From the NCBI GenBank assembly GCA_963931865.1, contig OZ007509.1, forward strand, positions 17,722,508-17,786,507: 64,000 bases of DNA. The letters are read 5' to 3'. The notes under the pieces are model-generated. The model made no database searches. It saw only the letters and a list, made by a program, of their open reading frames with translations, and had not been told where the DNA came from. The translations under genes and the position numbers were made by a program. Shown one piece after another: positions 1 through 14,400 of this stretch (positions are counted from its first letter, which is position 1; every line of letters begins with the position of its first letter). The stretch is from Axinella damicornis (lineage: Eukaryota; Porifera; Demospongiae; Axinellida; Axinellidae).

Positions 1-1181
1 AGGTGCGCGATTCTTCACGTCGACTGCTCATCAAAAAACTGCTGAGATATCTGTAACAAGAACCCGCGCATATAAATTCAGACGTTCTTGGCCAGCCGCG
101 CCGATAGTGCGCAAAGTCGTACTTTGAACTTTCTGGAGGCGTTACCACCTGTGACTACCGCGTGACTTTCAACCGTCATGGCCGGCTGGAAGCAAGTGCT
201 CGAGTATTTGCAGTTAGGCGGAATTTTAATAGCCCCAGTCAGAGGGCTTAACTTTGCCCAATGGATGGACCGAAGGTCAAACTTTTAGATTCTAACTCCG
301 GAGAGCCTCCAACCACACGTTCTCGGAAGAAAGAAGGAGAAATCCACTGATACGAGGTCACCAGAATGGGTCGGTTTTGCCCGTGCAGCCGCGCCATGAG
401 GTAAAACACCTGTCCGGGGTAGGATTTAGTAAATACATGTTTTGATAAACTTCTGTACTGAGTATGAAGGCTGACCTCCTGCTACTAGAATTCCGCCTAA
501 AGCGTTTTAGATAGCTGAAGGCGATGAAGTAGGCGTGGGCGTAGCCACGCCCAGTGGATGCCAGGGGGCGGAGCTTCTGAGTTTTGTCACCTAAAGAGCT
601 TCACTTTCAAGTAGTAGTGCTGTACCTGGAGAATGATCTTTAGTATTTCAGACACATAGCATCAAAGTTACAACAAAAAAGTGCAGTTCATACATACAGA
701 CAGTCCTTAGTGTACCTGAGACCTTTGTCTTACACATTCCCCCATGCATGCAGGATATGTATTATAATCTGCAGTAATGAGATCAAGACAGCACCAGAGT
801 AACTTGTGGACGTCGACCATGCAGGAAAGAATCACTAGTCACATACAAACCGTAAATGAAACGAAGCGCATGCTGGCTGAAAAGCGCATGCACATGAAGG
901 GACGAGAATTTATTCACTTGGCCTTAGTACACAGAAACCACTGATATAAAAAGCAAGTCAAACAACTTCATCTTGGTCTCTAAACAGACTGCTCTTCATG
1001 ATCAGAAGCCTCTCCTCGGTCTGGGGGAGGGGGTAGTAGATCTAGCATCCATTCCGCAATAAGTAGCTAGCACTAATGTGCATGAACACTGATAGCACTG
1101 ATAGCTAGCTGTACATGTACAGAAATCAACATCCATACAGGCTTAGGGTTACTTGAACTAGTGATTCAAACACCGTGAGGG

Positions 1182-1284
1182 TAGCCTCATTCCGAGGCCT
1201 CTGCCCAGATTTGTATCTTGCAGCCGTGAAGAAATTAAAATCGGCTGTGAGATAAATCTGAGCGGAGGCCTGGGAACGAGGCTA
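1182..1284. mobile_element. TAGCC-family palindromic element, perfect 9-bp TSD
   Basis: Inverted termini (TAGCCTCATTCC / GGAACGAGGCTA) enclose a stem-loop. It is flanked by the exact 9-bp duplication CCGTGAGGG at 1173-1181 and 1285-1293. It is the only recognisable feature in the intergenic DNA 1-1570, which otherwise shows no gene I can support. Confidence 0.8.
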
Positions 1285-1570
1285 CCGTGAGGGTCAGTGC
1301 ATGGTACCCTGGCCGCTCACATGAGGAAACTACCCACAAGAAGAAGTGGTGCAGTGGTGTAATCAAAATTTAATGGAAACCTTCGTCAGGTATAGTACTG
1401 TGTTCCTGATGAACACTCTGTAACAATTGTGTACTTTCTAGCCTCATTCCCAGGCCGTAGCTATGTAGCTACTTACTGGAGTGTGATCGAAACATGGTAA
1501 AAAGTTATCAGCTTCAGTCAATCATCCAAGATCTTCTTGATTCAGTAAATGGTCACGTGATGTGGTTCAA

Positions 1571-4500
1571 TTACATTGTATAGATTACATGGACTGGCAG
1601 CAGCACTGCATTTAAATCACCTGTAAGAAGAGGAAAGGTATCGGAGGTGGACAGAGATCTGTCTACAGCACTGAGTGTCACTTCTCCAAGTTCCCTTGCA
1701 GACTCGATTCCCTGTGGGTCATCCGGGTCAGTGAACACAGTAAGCTCAATGCCATTGTTCTCGATGTTAACACTGCTCTTGAGAGGTCTTGGAGCCAGTG
1801 AGTTGTAGAGAGCACAGAAAGTGCACAGCACTGCGAGCACAGCTGAGAGCATGACTGTCATGACCGGGTATGTGTGTCTCTCACTTGCTATGTACAGTGC
1901 ATCAGCTGTAAAAGAGCAGATAGGGTACAGTGTGAGCCTGCGCTGCATGGAGCGAAAAGCTACTTGCAAAAACTCAGTCTGAATGTGTAAACACATTCAT
2001 TCATTAGCCTAGCTTGATCCCAGACATGCATGAACTAGGCATACGACATCAAAACTGGTAGTATAGACACTACTACTGGTCTAACTAATTATCTCTGACA
2101 AGGTCAACTTGCATTCGTATATATTATGTAGCTATAAGTTATCATCAATTGTATGTAATTGAGGAACATGACATGAGCAGATATAAGGTCTAATCTAAGA
2201 TAGCTACAGCTTATAGGGAACCAACACACTCCAGAGGGGTGAAACAACTCGTGCAAAGCCACCTGCTGCAGTTAAGACACCTGCCACAGTCCCCTACACA
2301 GGTACCGTATAGAATAGGACGTATAGAGATTTGCACATGGATATGCAGGAAAAAACTTATGCGTAGCTAGATATATAAATCACTGAGATATTGAGTGCTC
2401 TCTACAACTGTATACGCTAGCATACGAAATGTTTGTCTCACTTGCTTTCTCCTGTGAACTAACACACTACCCATGATGTTCATGCAGCTATACCCATCAC
2501 GAATGCATTGCAAATTACTTGTCACACACAAATACACAGGTATGAATCTTGTGGATTTGTAGATAGCTCCTTGACTATGATACCTGTAACTCCAGTGGGG
2601 CAAAGTCAGATGCAACAACAGCAAGTGCCACGCTGGACAATGGTACTGCAGTTATTAATATTGCAATCCCAACTGAAAATTGGATAAAGTTCAGAGACTT
2701 CTGCACACTGTGACATGCTGGATAGCACTCCCTGCATGGTTTCCCTGTCACTCGAGACAGCGGGTTCCAGTAGCAGGTATCATCCATGGAGCTCCGAGCA
2801 TTGCAATAACTAGCCTTTACCAGTAATTCATCTGAGGAGATATTAGTAGGAAAAGAGTCATACGTGGAAGCATTGATGGGTAATGATCCAAGCACAGAGT
2901 CGCCAGTTAGAAGCGAATAGTTGGTTTGGGGTTCAGAATTGCTTTGATGCCACAAGGAGATGTTGACATTGTTTGTGAGTGGCAGTGTGATGTTGCTGAG
3001 GTTGTTTGCTGTGAGGCAAGGGTCATGTCCGATCGACTGCCAATCCGATATGATCACTGCACCGGTGATGATCATACCGTAGCCCAGCATCAACCTCTTC
3101 CTGCTGTTGATCCCAAGCTCCTGCATAGCTAGTCTGCATGTGCATGTATAATATAAATAAATCAATGTCGCCATTCATGGTTTTAATGATCAGTTTGCAC
3201 ATCATGAATGGCATTGCATGATGTCCATATGCAAGACCAAGTAAGATATGGCTGCATGGTGAGACTATAGTTATATATAGTTTTATCCTGTGCAGCATCT
3301 AGAATTCTACTCAATGAATCATTTTGAGTACTAAGGCAGATACAGGATGAAACTGGCCATGGTCGTGAAGTAACAATTGCAATGAGCTCTACCGAGATCT
3401 TGAAACTTGTATAATTATAGTAGCAGTCTCCTCATGCACAGGGAAATATTAGACTTTTACTAACGTAGAAAATGGTACAAAAACATGGTGAAATTGTAGG
3501 AAAGTATGAATTTTAAACTTTCACCTTTTTTATCATAGCATCAAAATTTTTTGCCTGATGAAAAGAAACTTAGGACCATTGCTTGTACACACACCAATCT
3601 TTCCATTGGTGCAATAAACAAAATCTCAACAAAATCACTACATTTTCACTACAAATTTGTACCACAAATTTCATTTTACCACACTTTTGTACCAATTTCT
3701 ACGTTAGTAATTTGGACATTTTTCCCTGTGATGCCCCAGGATCAGTTGAACTATCCCTTGTGGGTAGTTTCTGGATCCATTCTCAATTTGTTTTGAAGTT
3801 ATTACAGCTTAGATCTATAGGGGTACATACAGCAACACACTTCCAGTTAGTTCAGCTTGGTTCTAGGGGTACATACAGTAATACACTTCCAGCAGTCAGA
3901 GTTGCGAAGACTCCAAACATGAAGTAGGAGTTGTCGGCCACTGTGAAGCCAAAGTGATCACTCAGGATTGGGTTGAGTAGCGTGTCGAGAACAACAAAGC
4001 CACTTCCTACCATATAATTACCTACCATCAGAAAACCGTATAACTGTGATTATGAATCAGGAAAAGCAACACTGCATGTTGGGTCTCTGAATGACATAAT
4101 GTGTAGCTATGTGTATGCCAAGCCACAGTCAGCAAGAGGACATGGAACTGTATAGCTACCAACAGCAAACTCTATGACCTCATTCCCAGGCTGTTTCCCA
4201 CTCAGTTTTAGCCGCATACTAAAGTGGGAGTTCAAAGGTCACGTATGTGGCTAAACACGGAGCGGGAGACAGCCTGGGAACAAGACTACATGCAAACTCT
4301 AATGGGATATCTATCGTAATAAACAGGAAATATTCATACATCATTACATGCCATAGCTACCATTCGTTTGTGCAGATTACATTGCCTCCATATAAACTAA
4401 GGCTTCATATACATTTGTATGTATACATGTCTATCGAGCTGCTATAGTTACAGGCGTGCATGTTATACATGTATTACTAGCTCACTTGATATTTTTATTA

Positions 4501-7500
4501 CTTAGATTGCAAAGGGGAGGCATCAGCTGCATAATAATACTACGTTTCAACTTTCAAGGAGTGGCAGCAAAGAACACATTGTCAAAGGGGGTGGGTGTGT
4601 TTGGGTCAAACCTCTCTCTTGTACGGTGTTGCCTAGATAACGGATTTAACTATCACATACCTAGAATTGCAGTTCCTATTTGTGTATTCTGTTTGCCAGG
4701 CCCTATTCACCAGCTATAAATATCTACACTGTGTGAAATGAATCTGGTTGCACAGATCATCCCTGATGCACACAGCAAGGATACAAAGTAATCACACTTC
4801 GTGGCACTGCCAGATGAGCTGCAATTCAGCGACTTCTTCCGACATCTGAAGAGTCCTGAGATGGCAGGCCGCCTGCATGTGCATGGCCTCTGCTCTTTAA
4901 ACACAGCCGCAAAGACAGCCATGTACAATGCTGCAAATGACATTGCGAACCAAGCACCCCAGCGATAGGGGTCGACAGTAGGAAACACCGCCATGAGGGA
5001 GCCTACTCCTGCAGCAACAGCAATGCATCACGAGGTTGTCGTTAACACATTGAATCAGCACAACTTTCCATTAATGTGATATCTGATAGGATTAGTAGAG
5101 TGGGCTCAAGGGATAAATCTATCTCCTTTTTGGGCCCAAGCTATTCTAGAGGTTGATTTGTTAATATATACTCCCCGGACTGCATAAATAACAGTGACTA
5201 GCTGTAGCTATATATATGAACCCACAGCTACATGTGCATAAGTCACTCACTGTCTGTGGCATAACAAAAGCACAAACACTTATGAAACCTGCTAATCCCC
5301 CATAGATAGTCTGCATATCGAAACACGAGCCGAGGATTCATCAGGCAAGGAAACCCAACCATGCAGTCAGTACAGTTGTCCTGCTAGCATTGCATCATCA
5401 TAGATATACTACTTGGGGAGGTGAACTGCTTGTAACTGTACTTAGATCCTGGGAGCATTTCCAAGTTAGGTGTGTAGTAATTTAATAATGGTGTGTGATG
5501 TATCAGTAGCACTGATGGGGTAATTGCTACATGCAGGTAGCCATGCTAGTGGAGGAGTAGTCTCAGCCCCAAGCCAGACTCAAACCAACCCCAGCGCGGA
5601 TACTGGAAGTGATCCATGCTGGGGTTGGTTTAGGTCTGCATGGGGCAGAGACTAGTGGAGGAGTGGTATGTTTATCTCAGAATGGCTGAAGTGGAGGCTT
5701 TCAGTCCTGCATGGCAGCTACAGACATGGGACAAGTTGCAGAGGCAAGACAAACCTTCCATCTAAATATAATCAGTTCTAAAGTGAAATCTCCAGTGCAT
5801 GGTATTTGTGCACTATCATTCCTGCTTATCCAGCGCTTTGTTCCGAACTATTTCATTTCAAATGGAAGATCAGTAGCTTTTCTTCTGCAACTGCAGCTGT
5901 TGTAGTTATAACGCAGATAGACATGCAGCTTCCATGTCAAACAGCTAATGGGCGGACGTATAGGGATGTGTGAGGGGCTTGTTTACTGCACAGTTTCTAC
6001 TCAGGCAAGGAACAAGAAGCTGCAGGGGGTGGAGTTCTGGGAATGAGATGAAGTGTGTTGTGCAAATCCATAGCAGTGAGTATCACATGCAAGGCACATA
6101 CCTGGTCCAATTAGAAATGATAGCGTGCTTGCAAAAGAGTAGATCACAAACAGTTTCTCCTTCAGGGTCTTCTTGCTCCTCTTACACCGGCCAGCTCCAG
6201 AATGTTGCTTTTGTTCTGGTTGATGCTGTTTGGCTGCCTCCTGCTCTGCTGTTTCGCCAATGTAGGCAATTTCAAAAGCCCTTAGGGAACTAGCGCTGAT
6301 TCCAATGACAAAACGGGCCACTAGAATCATCCAAAAGTGCATCGCATTTGTCAGAGCGTACAGTAGATACCCCGCAACACACAAAAAGAGACCGCACAGA
6401 AAACACTGGCGATAATGAAACAATTGTAAGATCTTTCCAGCCCCCAACGCTCCAACAACTTCGCCAATGCTGAACATGGTGACAGCCACAGAGTAGAATG
6501 ACTCTGACTGTCCCAGGCCTGGCCAGGACCGTGCAGTTGAAACCTGTGCGGTACAATGAGTATAGTGTCCTAATAAGGTATGAGTACCGACATGAACAGT
6601 GTACATAGCCTGATGCATTCCCTGAATATTGGAAAGGTTTAGCCACAAATATGTGTTGGGTCAGTCATTGAATTCAGTTGCACATCCTAGGACGCAAAAA
6701 AAATTCCTGTAAGAAAACTGGCATAACTCACCTCAGAATACCAGTTAATTGAAATATCAGCATAATAATTAAGAACAATCATGTGGAGCTAGTTGGCTTT
6801 GAAGAGAAACAGAAAGAGGAATTGAATCCAAAAAATTCAGGCTGCTACCAATGATTCAAACGGGGCTTTCTGAGTTCTAGTCCGAGCAACATTTGTGTGG
6901 AGGCCTCAGCCGAATACCAACTGACACCAACACTCTCTCTCTTAATGTAAGTGTGGGCTCACTTACAGGTTTGACCAACCGTTGTATTGCTAACCATAAT
7001 TTACCTGATTATCAGTGGTAGCAGGTGTGCTGGAGTTAGTGATGAACTGGTGCATGGAGGGCAGGGCAACGACATAGGCCACAATAATGACTGCTCTTGT
7101 CAGAATAACAACTGCCCAGTTCCTTCGAGGGAAGTGCCCAGAGCTTGAGGTACCACCACCTACATACATGTGAAGAAACGTTCGAGAAGCTACGTATATG
7201 TAGGTAGCTATGATCATATGGTTCTATACATGTATAGACTCAATACTGAAGCACTTTGCAAGTGATCTGTGTAAAGGTAGCTACATGTATTTCACCATCA
7301 TGCTCTGCCAAGGATGATTAGAGTGGGAATGAATCTCTGCATGGGATTTAGCCACTCTCTGTGCAAAATGTTCATCTGAAATTGTGGCTAGTGCTCAATA
7401 TGGATAGGAGAGTTGCAGCTACACCCCCCATCCTTGGACACCTATACCCAGGTAGGGCCATATCAAACTTCATTTTTCACGGATCTAATTTTAGACTGAT

Positions 7501-7900
7501 TGAGAAAATGTAATTTAGAGTCTGTTAGTGGGTGTGGTTTAATTACGTGCTTGCGCTCATAGCACAGTAACCACTAGCACTAAAAACGTACTAATGTTGT
7601 CTTTCAATAACAAGTGGCTATTGGTCTGGCAGGAATCACATACTTTAAGTACAGGTAACGGACACGTGCATGCAACACTTGCCGACCCAGGCCCGACTCC
7701 CATTACCATAGCTATACTTCCTGCCGGACCAATAATTGTACCCCTTTTCACCTGCCGCACCCGGGTCAAAATTTCGGACTGGTGTCTGTTGTCCCCCCCC
7801 CCCCCCCCTTTATTAATTTCTTCCCTGAGGACTGCTCACCTGCACTTTTGCAGCCTAGCCTGGCCTGGCAGATTGCAAGACTCGCTCTCAAGTACTGCAT
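1571..7900 (-). CDS. MFSD8/CLN7-like MFS transporter A (8 exons)
   Basis: Predicted 12-TM major facilitator protein of about 665 aa, related to the lysosomal transporter MFSD8 (CLN7). Exons in transcript order: 7900-7840, 7159-7005, 6543-6102, 5008-4785, 4043-3877, 3133-2584, 2293-2230, 1905-1571; total 1998 nt, frame kept at every junction. TM1 lies in exon 2 (after PRRNW), TM2-5 in exon 3, TM6 in exon 4, TM7-8 in exon 5, a Cys-rich N-glycosylatable luminal loop between TM9 and TM10 in exon 6 (motif CYWNPLSRVTGKPC), TM11 in exon 7 (LTAAGGFAR, like the LTASGSGAR stretch of MFSD8) and TM12 plus tail in exon 8. The tail holds DTFPLL, an acidic dileucine sorting motif. The first exon was chosen because it gives an ATG, a strong donor and the phase 1 that exon 2 needs; it is the least certain part. 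CTTACA-G/GTGATT in the last exon could be a donor to a further exon not found. Family call is firm; substrate unknown. Confidence 0.82.
4174..4291. mobile_element. TAGCC-family element in MFSD8-A intron, perfect 9-bp TSD
   Basis: Diverged termini (CCTCATTCCCAGGC / GCCTGGGAACAAGACTA) lie between exact 9-bp copies of GCAAACTCT at 4165-4173 and 4292-4300. It lies in an intron of gene A. Confidence 0.7.
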
Positions 7901-8490
7901 TCTGCGTTGTGCAGGTGCTGTAGGTGTGCGCTAAAGCTTATAAAAAAACGCTGGCAGTGCTGCTATCTTAAACAAGGGAGTGACACTCCCATATCTAGAC
8001 GCTGTAGTCAGAGCGGCTTATCGGCGAATCTTGACCCCGTATACTGAAGATGATGAAATTTAGACCGGGTAGCCCCTTCAGCATGTTGCTGCTGATCTTC
8101 CAGGGGGGCCCTGCTTTCACAGGATATAGTCGCTGCGCATTCTTCTGAAATGCAGCGCAGTCAAACGGTCAAGAGTCTTTTTGCGATGCGGTCAAGTGGT
8201 CGACAAAGCAGCAAAATAAAGGTCAAGATCGTTTCCGGGGTGGGCGGGGCGGGCTGGGTGAAGGGCAAGGCTATGGCCGGCCTAGGCGCCTAGCCTCGTT
8301 CCCAAAATACTGGAAGCGATGGTCTGGGAACGAGACTAGAAATAGTAACCTGAACCACTGTTGCAAAACTGGTCAGTCTTGTTTATAGTTCCGGTATGCA
8401 ACCTGTTTCAACGAACTCTAGCTGCGGGCCGCGCGCGGATAGCTTCTTCGTCGCGTCCGCGGTACCGGTGGTGCTCCAGCCAGATCGATC
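7901..8490. promoter_or_regulatory. Divergent intergenic region between MFSD8-like A and B
   Basis: About 590 bp separate the proposed start codons of two paralogues transcribed away from each other, so it presumably holds both promoters. On the minus strand a TATAAG motif lies about 40 bp upstream of the gene A ATG. A 48-bp TAGCC-family palindrome sits at 8291-8338 and the part nearest gene B is GC-rich. No transcription start can be fixed from sequence, and the interval depends on the first-exon choices. Confidence 0.4.
8291..8338. mobile_element. TAGCC-family short palindrome
   Basis: Inverted ends TAGCCTCGTTCCC and GGGAACGAGACTA surround about 20 bp. No clear target-site duplication. It lies in the divergent interval upstream of MFSD8-B. 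Confidence 0.6.
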
Positions 8491-11400
8491 ATGGAGTGTT
8501 TAGGCTCGATTTCCACGCGACTGCGCAAGCTACGCTGGTGCTCCAAAATCTCAGGTGTTTTTCATATTATGGGAACCATAGAGACGGCCTGAAATGGATA
8601 GCGGGCGGTATATACTTTTTCTTTCCCTTACTTGTCGCATGGATTCTGTTCCTGTAGGTGGTGCCAATGATGGTGGGCATGTAGCAAACTCCAGCCACTT
8701 TCCTCGGAGGAACTGGGTGATGGTCATCGCGATGAGAGTGGTCTGGAATGTGGTCTATATCATCCCACTCCTTTCCATGCACCAGTTTGTCACCAATCCA
8801 AGTACCATTTCTAGCACTGAGAATGAGGTAGCTACCTGCAATGGCTATACATATATGTACATCCACATGGAGATCACAAGGATAATTATAGCTACAGTTG
8901 CTGAGCACTGATGATCTAGCTTGCTGCATAATTTGAGGTGGTGACCGTATCAGCTAGTGATCGCTAAGCATGACCATCCCTAAATCAGCTAAGTGCTGAA
9001 GTTTTCGCCCTGATGGTGACCGAAGCATTCAGTTGAAATATCGGCAAAGCGTTTTTCTGATCTATAAGTACTAGTTATTGCATGAGTGCAAGGGCTATAC
9101 GTCAAATGTTGGCATCGAGCCCGAGGGCCGCAGGCCCGAGGGCAAGTGCCAATATTATGACGTATAGCCCGCGCACTCATGCAATAACTAGTTTGTTGCA
9201 TGATGAGGTGCCAATACAGGCATTGTGGTCAGTGCCATATATTATATATTGGCATAGCGGTACCTTTGAACTTGTAGGGTATCATGCAACAAGTTGGTAT
9301 CAGAGAACCTTGTATGGCACATGGTGACTTCTGAGACTTCTTGAAGGGTAGCTAGTTACACGAAAATGTCTTCAAATACGAATATACTTCAAATGGAGGA
9401 AGGGGTAGCCTTGGTCCCAGGTCCCGCTCAGCTTTTAAACGTAGCTAGGGAAGGCCTAGTACGTGGCTCGCTTATGACTCATCCCATGTCACGTGACATG
9501 CCATGCTGCTAATAACAGTTGAGTGGAAATGAACGATGGCAGCCAAAAGAAAGACAAACTTGTAAATGCATTCACAGGCTGAATTTCGGCACAGTTTCAT
9601 CAGCTAATTTATCATGGGTCATCTTGAGACAGCTGCAATTAATAAACAATATGAAATTGTACAGTAGCTACAACCTAGCCTCGTTCCCAGGCCTTCCACA
9701 CCTCCAGCTTTTGATCGCTTCCAGTAGCGATCAAAAGCTGGAGGTGTGGAAGGTCTGGGAACGAGGCTAGCTACAACCCCCACAGAATATGTTACATGGA
9801 TGCTCAAGAGGGCTCGATTCACATTCCCACGGTCCATTCGCTGTCTATTTCAATGGTGTCCTGCCTATAGAGTTTTGCCAGATATGGTGGTCCGAGATGA
9901 GCTAGCCTGACAGTTGGTTCCAGACAGCGCCCTAGCCAGTGATTGCACAGTGACTATTTGGCGCAACTCCAAAAGCTCAATTGGCTACCAATTTCCATGC
10001 CATTCTCAGAAGAATGATTATGGAACAATCAGCTATGAAAAACAGAAACAGCTAGTAATATTATACTTCAGTCAGGCAACAATGCATGCGGTTTATAGTG
10101 GTCCAGAGTACAAGGGTCAAATCCCACCTGTTGCCTCACAAAGGTAAGGTGTATGCCACACCTCCAGCTCCCACTTCCACACTACATGTAGCTGCATGCT
10201 TGATATACGGTTCCTGATTGACTGCCCATGCGTGAGCCTTCCATGCTCTGAAACCATAACTGTCTGAAACAAACATGTTGCAAAATCAGTTTTGCTCCAT
10301 TCTCATTGCATCTGCAGGGTTCATCGATTCTGGTCTGGCCAGGGATGGGCCAGTCTGAGCAGTTCTATGCCTGGGTGGTCGCTGGATTCCACATTGGTGC
10401 AGTAACAGGGTCACTGGTTGCTGCGCCCCTATTGAAGGTCCTCCCCTATCGATACTGCGTCTTGCTCAGTCTGTCTCTTGGGGGGCTTGGATACCTCCTG
10501 TATGCCTTGGGAAACCCATCACTAGCTTGGTTTACTCTGATTGGTCGACTGTTAGCAGGTCTCAGCTTTGGGTGTTGTATTTCTCTCCAATTGGCCTACC
10601 TTGGAGAAACCGGTACTGAGGAGCAGCCTGGAGGACAGCAGCAGAATACTAAACCACGGAAGACACTTAAGGACAAGTTATTCCTGATTTATACCTTTGC
10701 AAACACATCTTCCTACATGTTTGCTCCAGGTACGTTTGTGCAGGAGATTATTTCATGCCTAGCCTGTGGAAACACTAGCCTCGTTCCCAGGCTCCCCCCT
10801 GTGCATGTGCCGGAAACACTCCATAAAATTTTATAGATACTGATCATATTATACATTGTAGACGTTTACAAGTTGACAACACTGTATTGTTGACAACTCG
10901 TAATAATATTATATAGTCATGTTTAACTTGGGAATAATAATTTATTGTGCATGTGGTGTCTAATACAGTATTCAATCACTATGCTGTGCTGACAAGTACA
11001 CATAGTTGGTTTACAATCCAATTGCTGTGCAGAAGGTTTTCAGAGTATTTGTATCCATGGAAGTGGTCTGAGATAGTTCTCTGCTGCAGAGCAGTATATC
11101 AGTGTGTGTGTCCAGTTATAAGCTGTTGATGTGCTGCTCCTTCCATTGTGGTTATGCAGGAATCGGTGCTGTTATGAGCCAGTTCCCCTCTGTGGATCCC
11201 TACCGCTGGGGTGCGTGGTTTTCAGCTGCCCTTATTGCAGCCTACACAGCTGCATTCATGGTCGTGTTCAAGGGAGAGTGGCGGTGCAAGCAATACAAAT
11301 GTAGGGGCTCCTTCACATGTGGAAGAGAATCACTGTCATCACCTTGGGGTTTGAAGAATTGGTTGGTATCCTTGACACACTGCGTGTTGCATGTGGGTGT

Positions 11401-14400
11401 TTAATTAACACAATATTATATAGGCTGCATGCTTTCGTAATTTTTGGATGGGTGATGTTTATGGTATACTAACAGCCTACACCCACATCAATGAACATAC
11501 CTGCCAAGACAAAGGAACAACACTGCTACTTTCCTTGATGAGGGGTAACTCCCTGTAGCTATTTATATTTTTGTCAGTGTCCATTTATACGCTGGCCTCA
11601 GGCTATGTCATATTGGACACTCTGATCAATCCGATTCTGGGCGACCACTTTGGTTTCACGGTGGGAGACAGCTCCTACTTCATGCTGTGCAGCCTGGCTG
11701 TACCGGTTGGAGGAAGCATCCTGCTGTAAGTCACACTGTTGTCAACTGCATGTTCTTTGTCATGCTACTGTAATTTGTCCTGCTGTATACAAGACTAGTG
11801 CATGTCCAGTTATAAATTGTCCTAGCAAGTAGCCTCGTTCCCAGGCCCCGCCCAGCTTTTCAATGCTTGCAGTACGGAAAACCGAAGCGGCGTGCGGGCC
11901 TGGGAACGAGGCTAACGAGTCCTGTTACTTATCTGTTAGTTTCCTGCTATACATTATCCTACAATACACATAAATTGTCCTGCTGTAAGCTGCAAGAGTC
12001 CCGTTGTCAGTTGTATATTCATGCATCTGATGTTTCCCTCTGCTTTGCGGCCCTTATAGTGTGCACCAGTACACACACGTGTGACCTCAATTCACGAGAT
12101 CCTTTCATTGGTGCCCTTTGTCTTTAGCTACCTATCAAGAATTTAACCGTGTGTTTGTCTGTCTGTGTGTGTGTGAGTGCAACGGAAGTGGGATGTTCGT
12201 GGGGTGGGACTAGACTATAGTGACGTGTGACTTTCGTGCTTCAATTTACTGAACCTCGAACTTCACACAGAATGTTCGAGAACATTGGGCGTGGGCTGGA
12301 ATATTCCAGAACAGCTGGCGGATGCAATCGGGGAGCAACAGTCGAAGCGGACGCAATCGGGGAACTGCAGTTGAAGCGGACACAATCGGGGAGCAGCAGC
12401 TGAAACGGACGCAATCTGGGAACAGCAGCTGAAGCGGACGCAATCGGGGAGCAGCAGCTGAAACGGACGCAATCGGGGAGCAGCAGCTCTGCACAGAGAG
12501 CTGTCCGGCGCAGGATTACTCATGTAGGTGAACGAGGGGCAAGTAGCTGAGCGAGCGAAGCTATACTTGTACATGTTATCTACCATTATAGCTACACCAT
12601 ATGTAGCCTCGTTCCCAGGCCGCGTGGCCTGGGAACGAGGCTACACCATAATTATGTGTTTCTGTCAGTGAATGTATAGAGTGGACGTTGGCAATCTACT
12701 CCTTGGGCTATAGCCTCATTCCCAGGTCACACGGCCTGGGAATGAGGCTACTTGGGCTGTTGATTAATACCAAGAGTTCATAACTCTTGTTAATATGCAC
12801 TCTTCACACCCCCACACCCGGCACTTAGTGTACTCCACATGCAGCCTGGAGCTAAGGATTAATTTAACAATACACTCTCTTCACACCTTTATACCCTCTC
12901 ACCCTCTCATATGTACTTTGTGTACTCCACAGCCTCATCCTCATGCAGCTGAGGATTAACAATCGAAAGATCCTTGCTCTGATGATCTGCCTGATGGCAA
13001 CAGGCCTAGCAATCACAGGAGACTGGCAGGGCATTGGTCATGATCCGTGTCTCACAGCATCCTCCGACTACCTGAACCTTACAAACAGTACATCAACATA
13101 CGTATTGGACACGAATAGCACACCGATCGAGTTGCAAGGGCGGTATGCTGGAAACGGATCTCTTGAGTTCCTCTCGAATGAATCACTAGACGTGGACCTA
13201 TTAGAGGCTGCTAATTGCAAGGCACACAGCTCCTCTGTCCACACCTGTTACTGGAACCCTGTATCCCTGGTGACAGGAAAGCTCTGTGAAGACTGTGATC
13301 AGACTTGCCGCAGTGTGCAGAAGTCTCTCAACTTCATCCAGTTTGCAGTTGGTGCCACTTTGCTTACTTCCGCTACTCCAATTGCAACCATTGTTGCCAA
13401 CCTGGTTACATCGGATTTCATACCACTGGAATCTCAGGTAATGAAAATTAAGTGGGTGTCATGTTTCTGGGTATGTATACTTCCTATGTAGGTGTGTATT
13501 TCAGGTTTTGACACTAGTCCAAACAGGAGTATATAACCTGTCAGCCTATGTGCACGAGTGTAAACAGCCTACAGCTATATAGCTCCTGGAAAAACCACAG
13601 GATGTGTGCTACAGCATGACTGGATCATGAGTAACAGATGGTAGCTATTGGTTGTTTAGCTAAACCGGTATTGCAAGAATGATTGTAACTGCACATTTTG
13701 ATGCATGAATATGATTTCTGTGTTTTGTATGTACAATATCTTCTCTACCTCTTGTATGCAGCTCCCAGCAATCCACACACCTACATGCACCTCGATGTTT
13801 GTGATCATGTGGTTGTCATGTGATTTGTGTGTGTTGTGTACATGTTGCCGTGAGTTGGAAGGTTTGATCGCTGTGTAGTGTATATTACAACCAGAGGTAA
13901 GGACAAGGAAGCTTATCAGTTTGGATTGAGACTCAACGTTGTGTGAAAGATGAAGTGTCAAGTCCTTGATCGATGTCCCTGTCTTTAGTAGTTCCAGCTA
14001 TTGCAACATGAACACAGTGCTATGTAGATTCACAGTTGTTTAGCGACCTACAACACCTCTATCCCTTATCCCCTCCCCCTCTCCCTTCCTCTCTCTCCTG
14101 TCCCCCCCCCCCCCCCCCCCCCCCCCCTCTCCCTTCCTCTCTCTCCTGTCCCCCCCTCGCAACATAATATGTTGAGATACACGTGCTTCACATGCTTCTC
14201 TACATCTTCTGTGAATCGTAATCTCCAAGTAGAGCAAAGCTTAAGCCCTGCATCCTCTGCACAGCTATGCTGTTGTGTGTATGTCTCCACTTACTTTGTG
14301 TAAACCACCACACAGCCTCCCTCCGAGTGCATCTGTACATGTTTGTGTTCCCGACTTAACATGTAGGGAACATTGATGAGTGTCTTAACGGCAGCAGGTG

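Noticed and set aside
178..288. Short ORF starting ATGGCCGGCTGG with a good Kozak context.
   Set aside because: It stops after 36 codons, has no donor before the stop and no recognisable product.
12246..12586. Repetitive LLLPDCVRFSCC frames, and the mirror frames at 14813-15228.
   Set aside because: They result from the 30-bp tandem repeats in the two dispersed copies; not conserved as protein.
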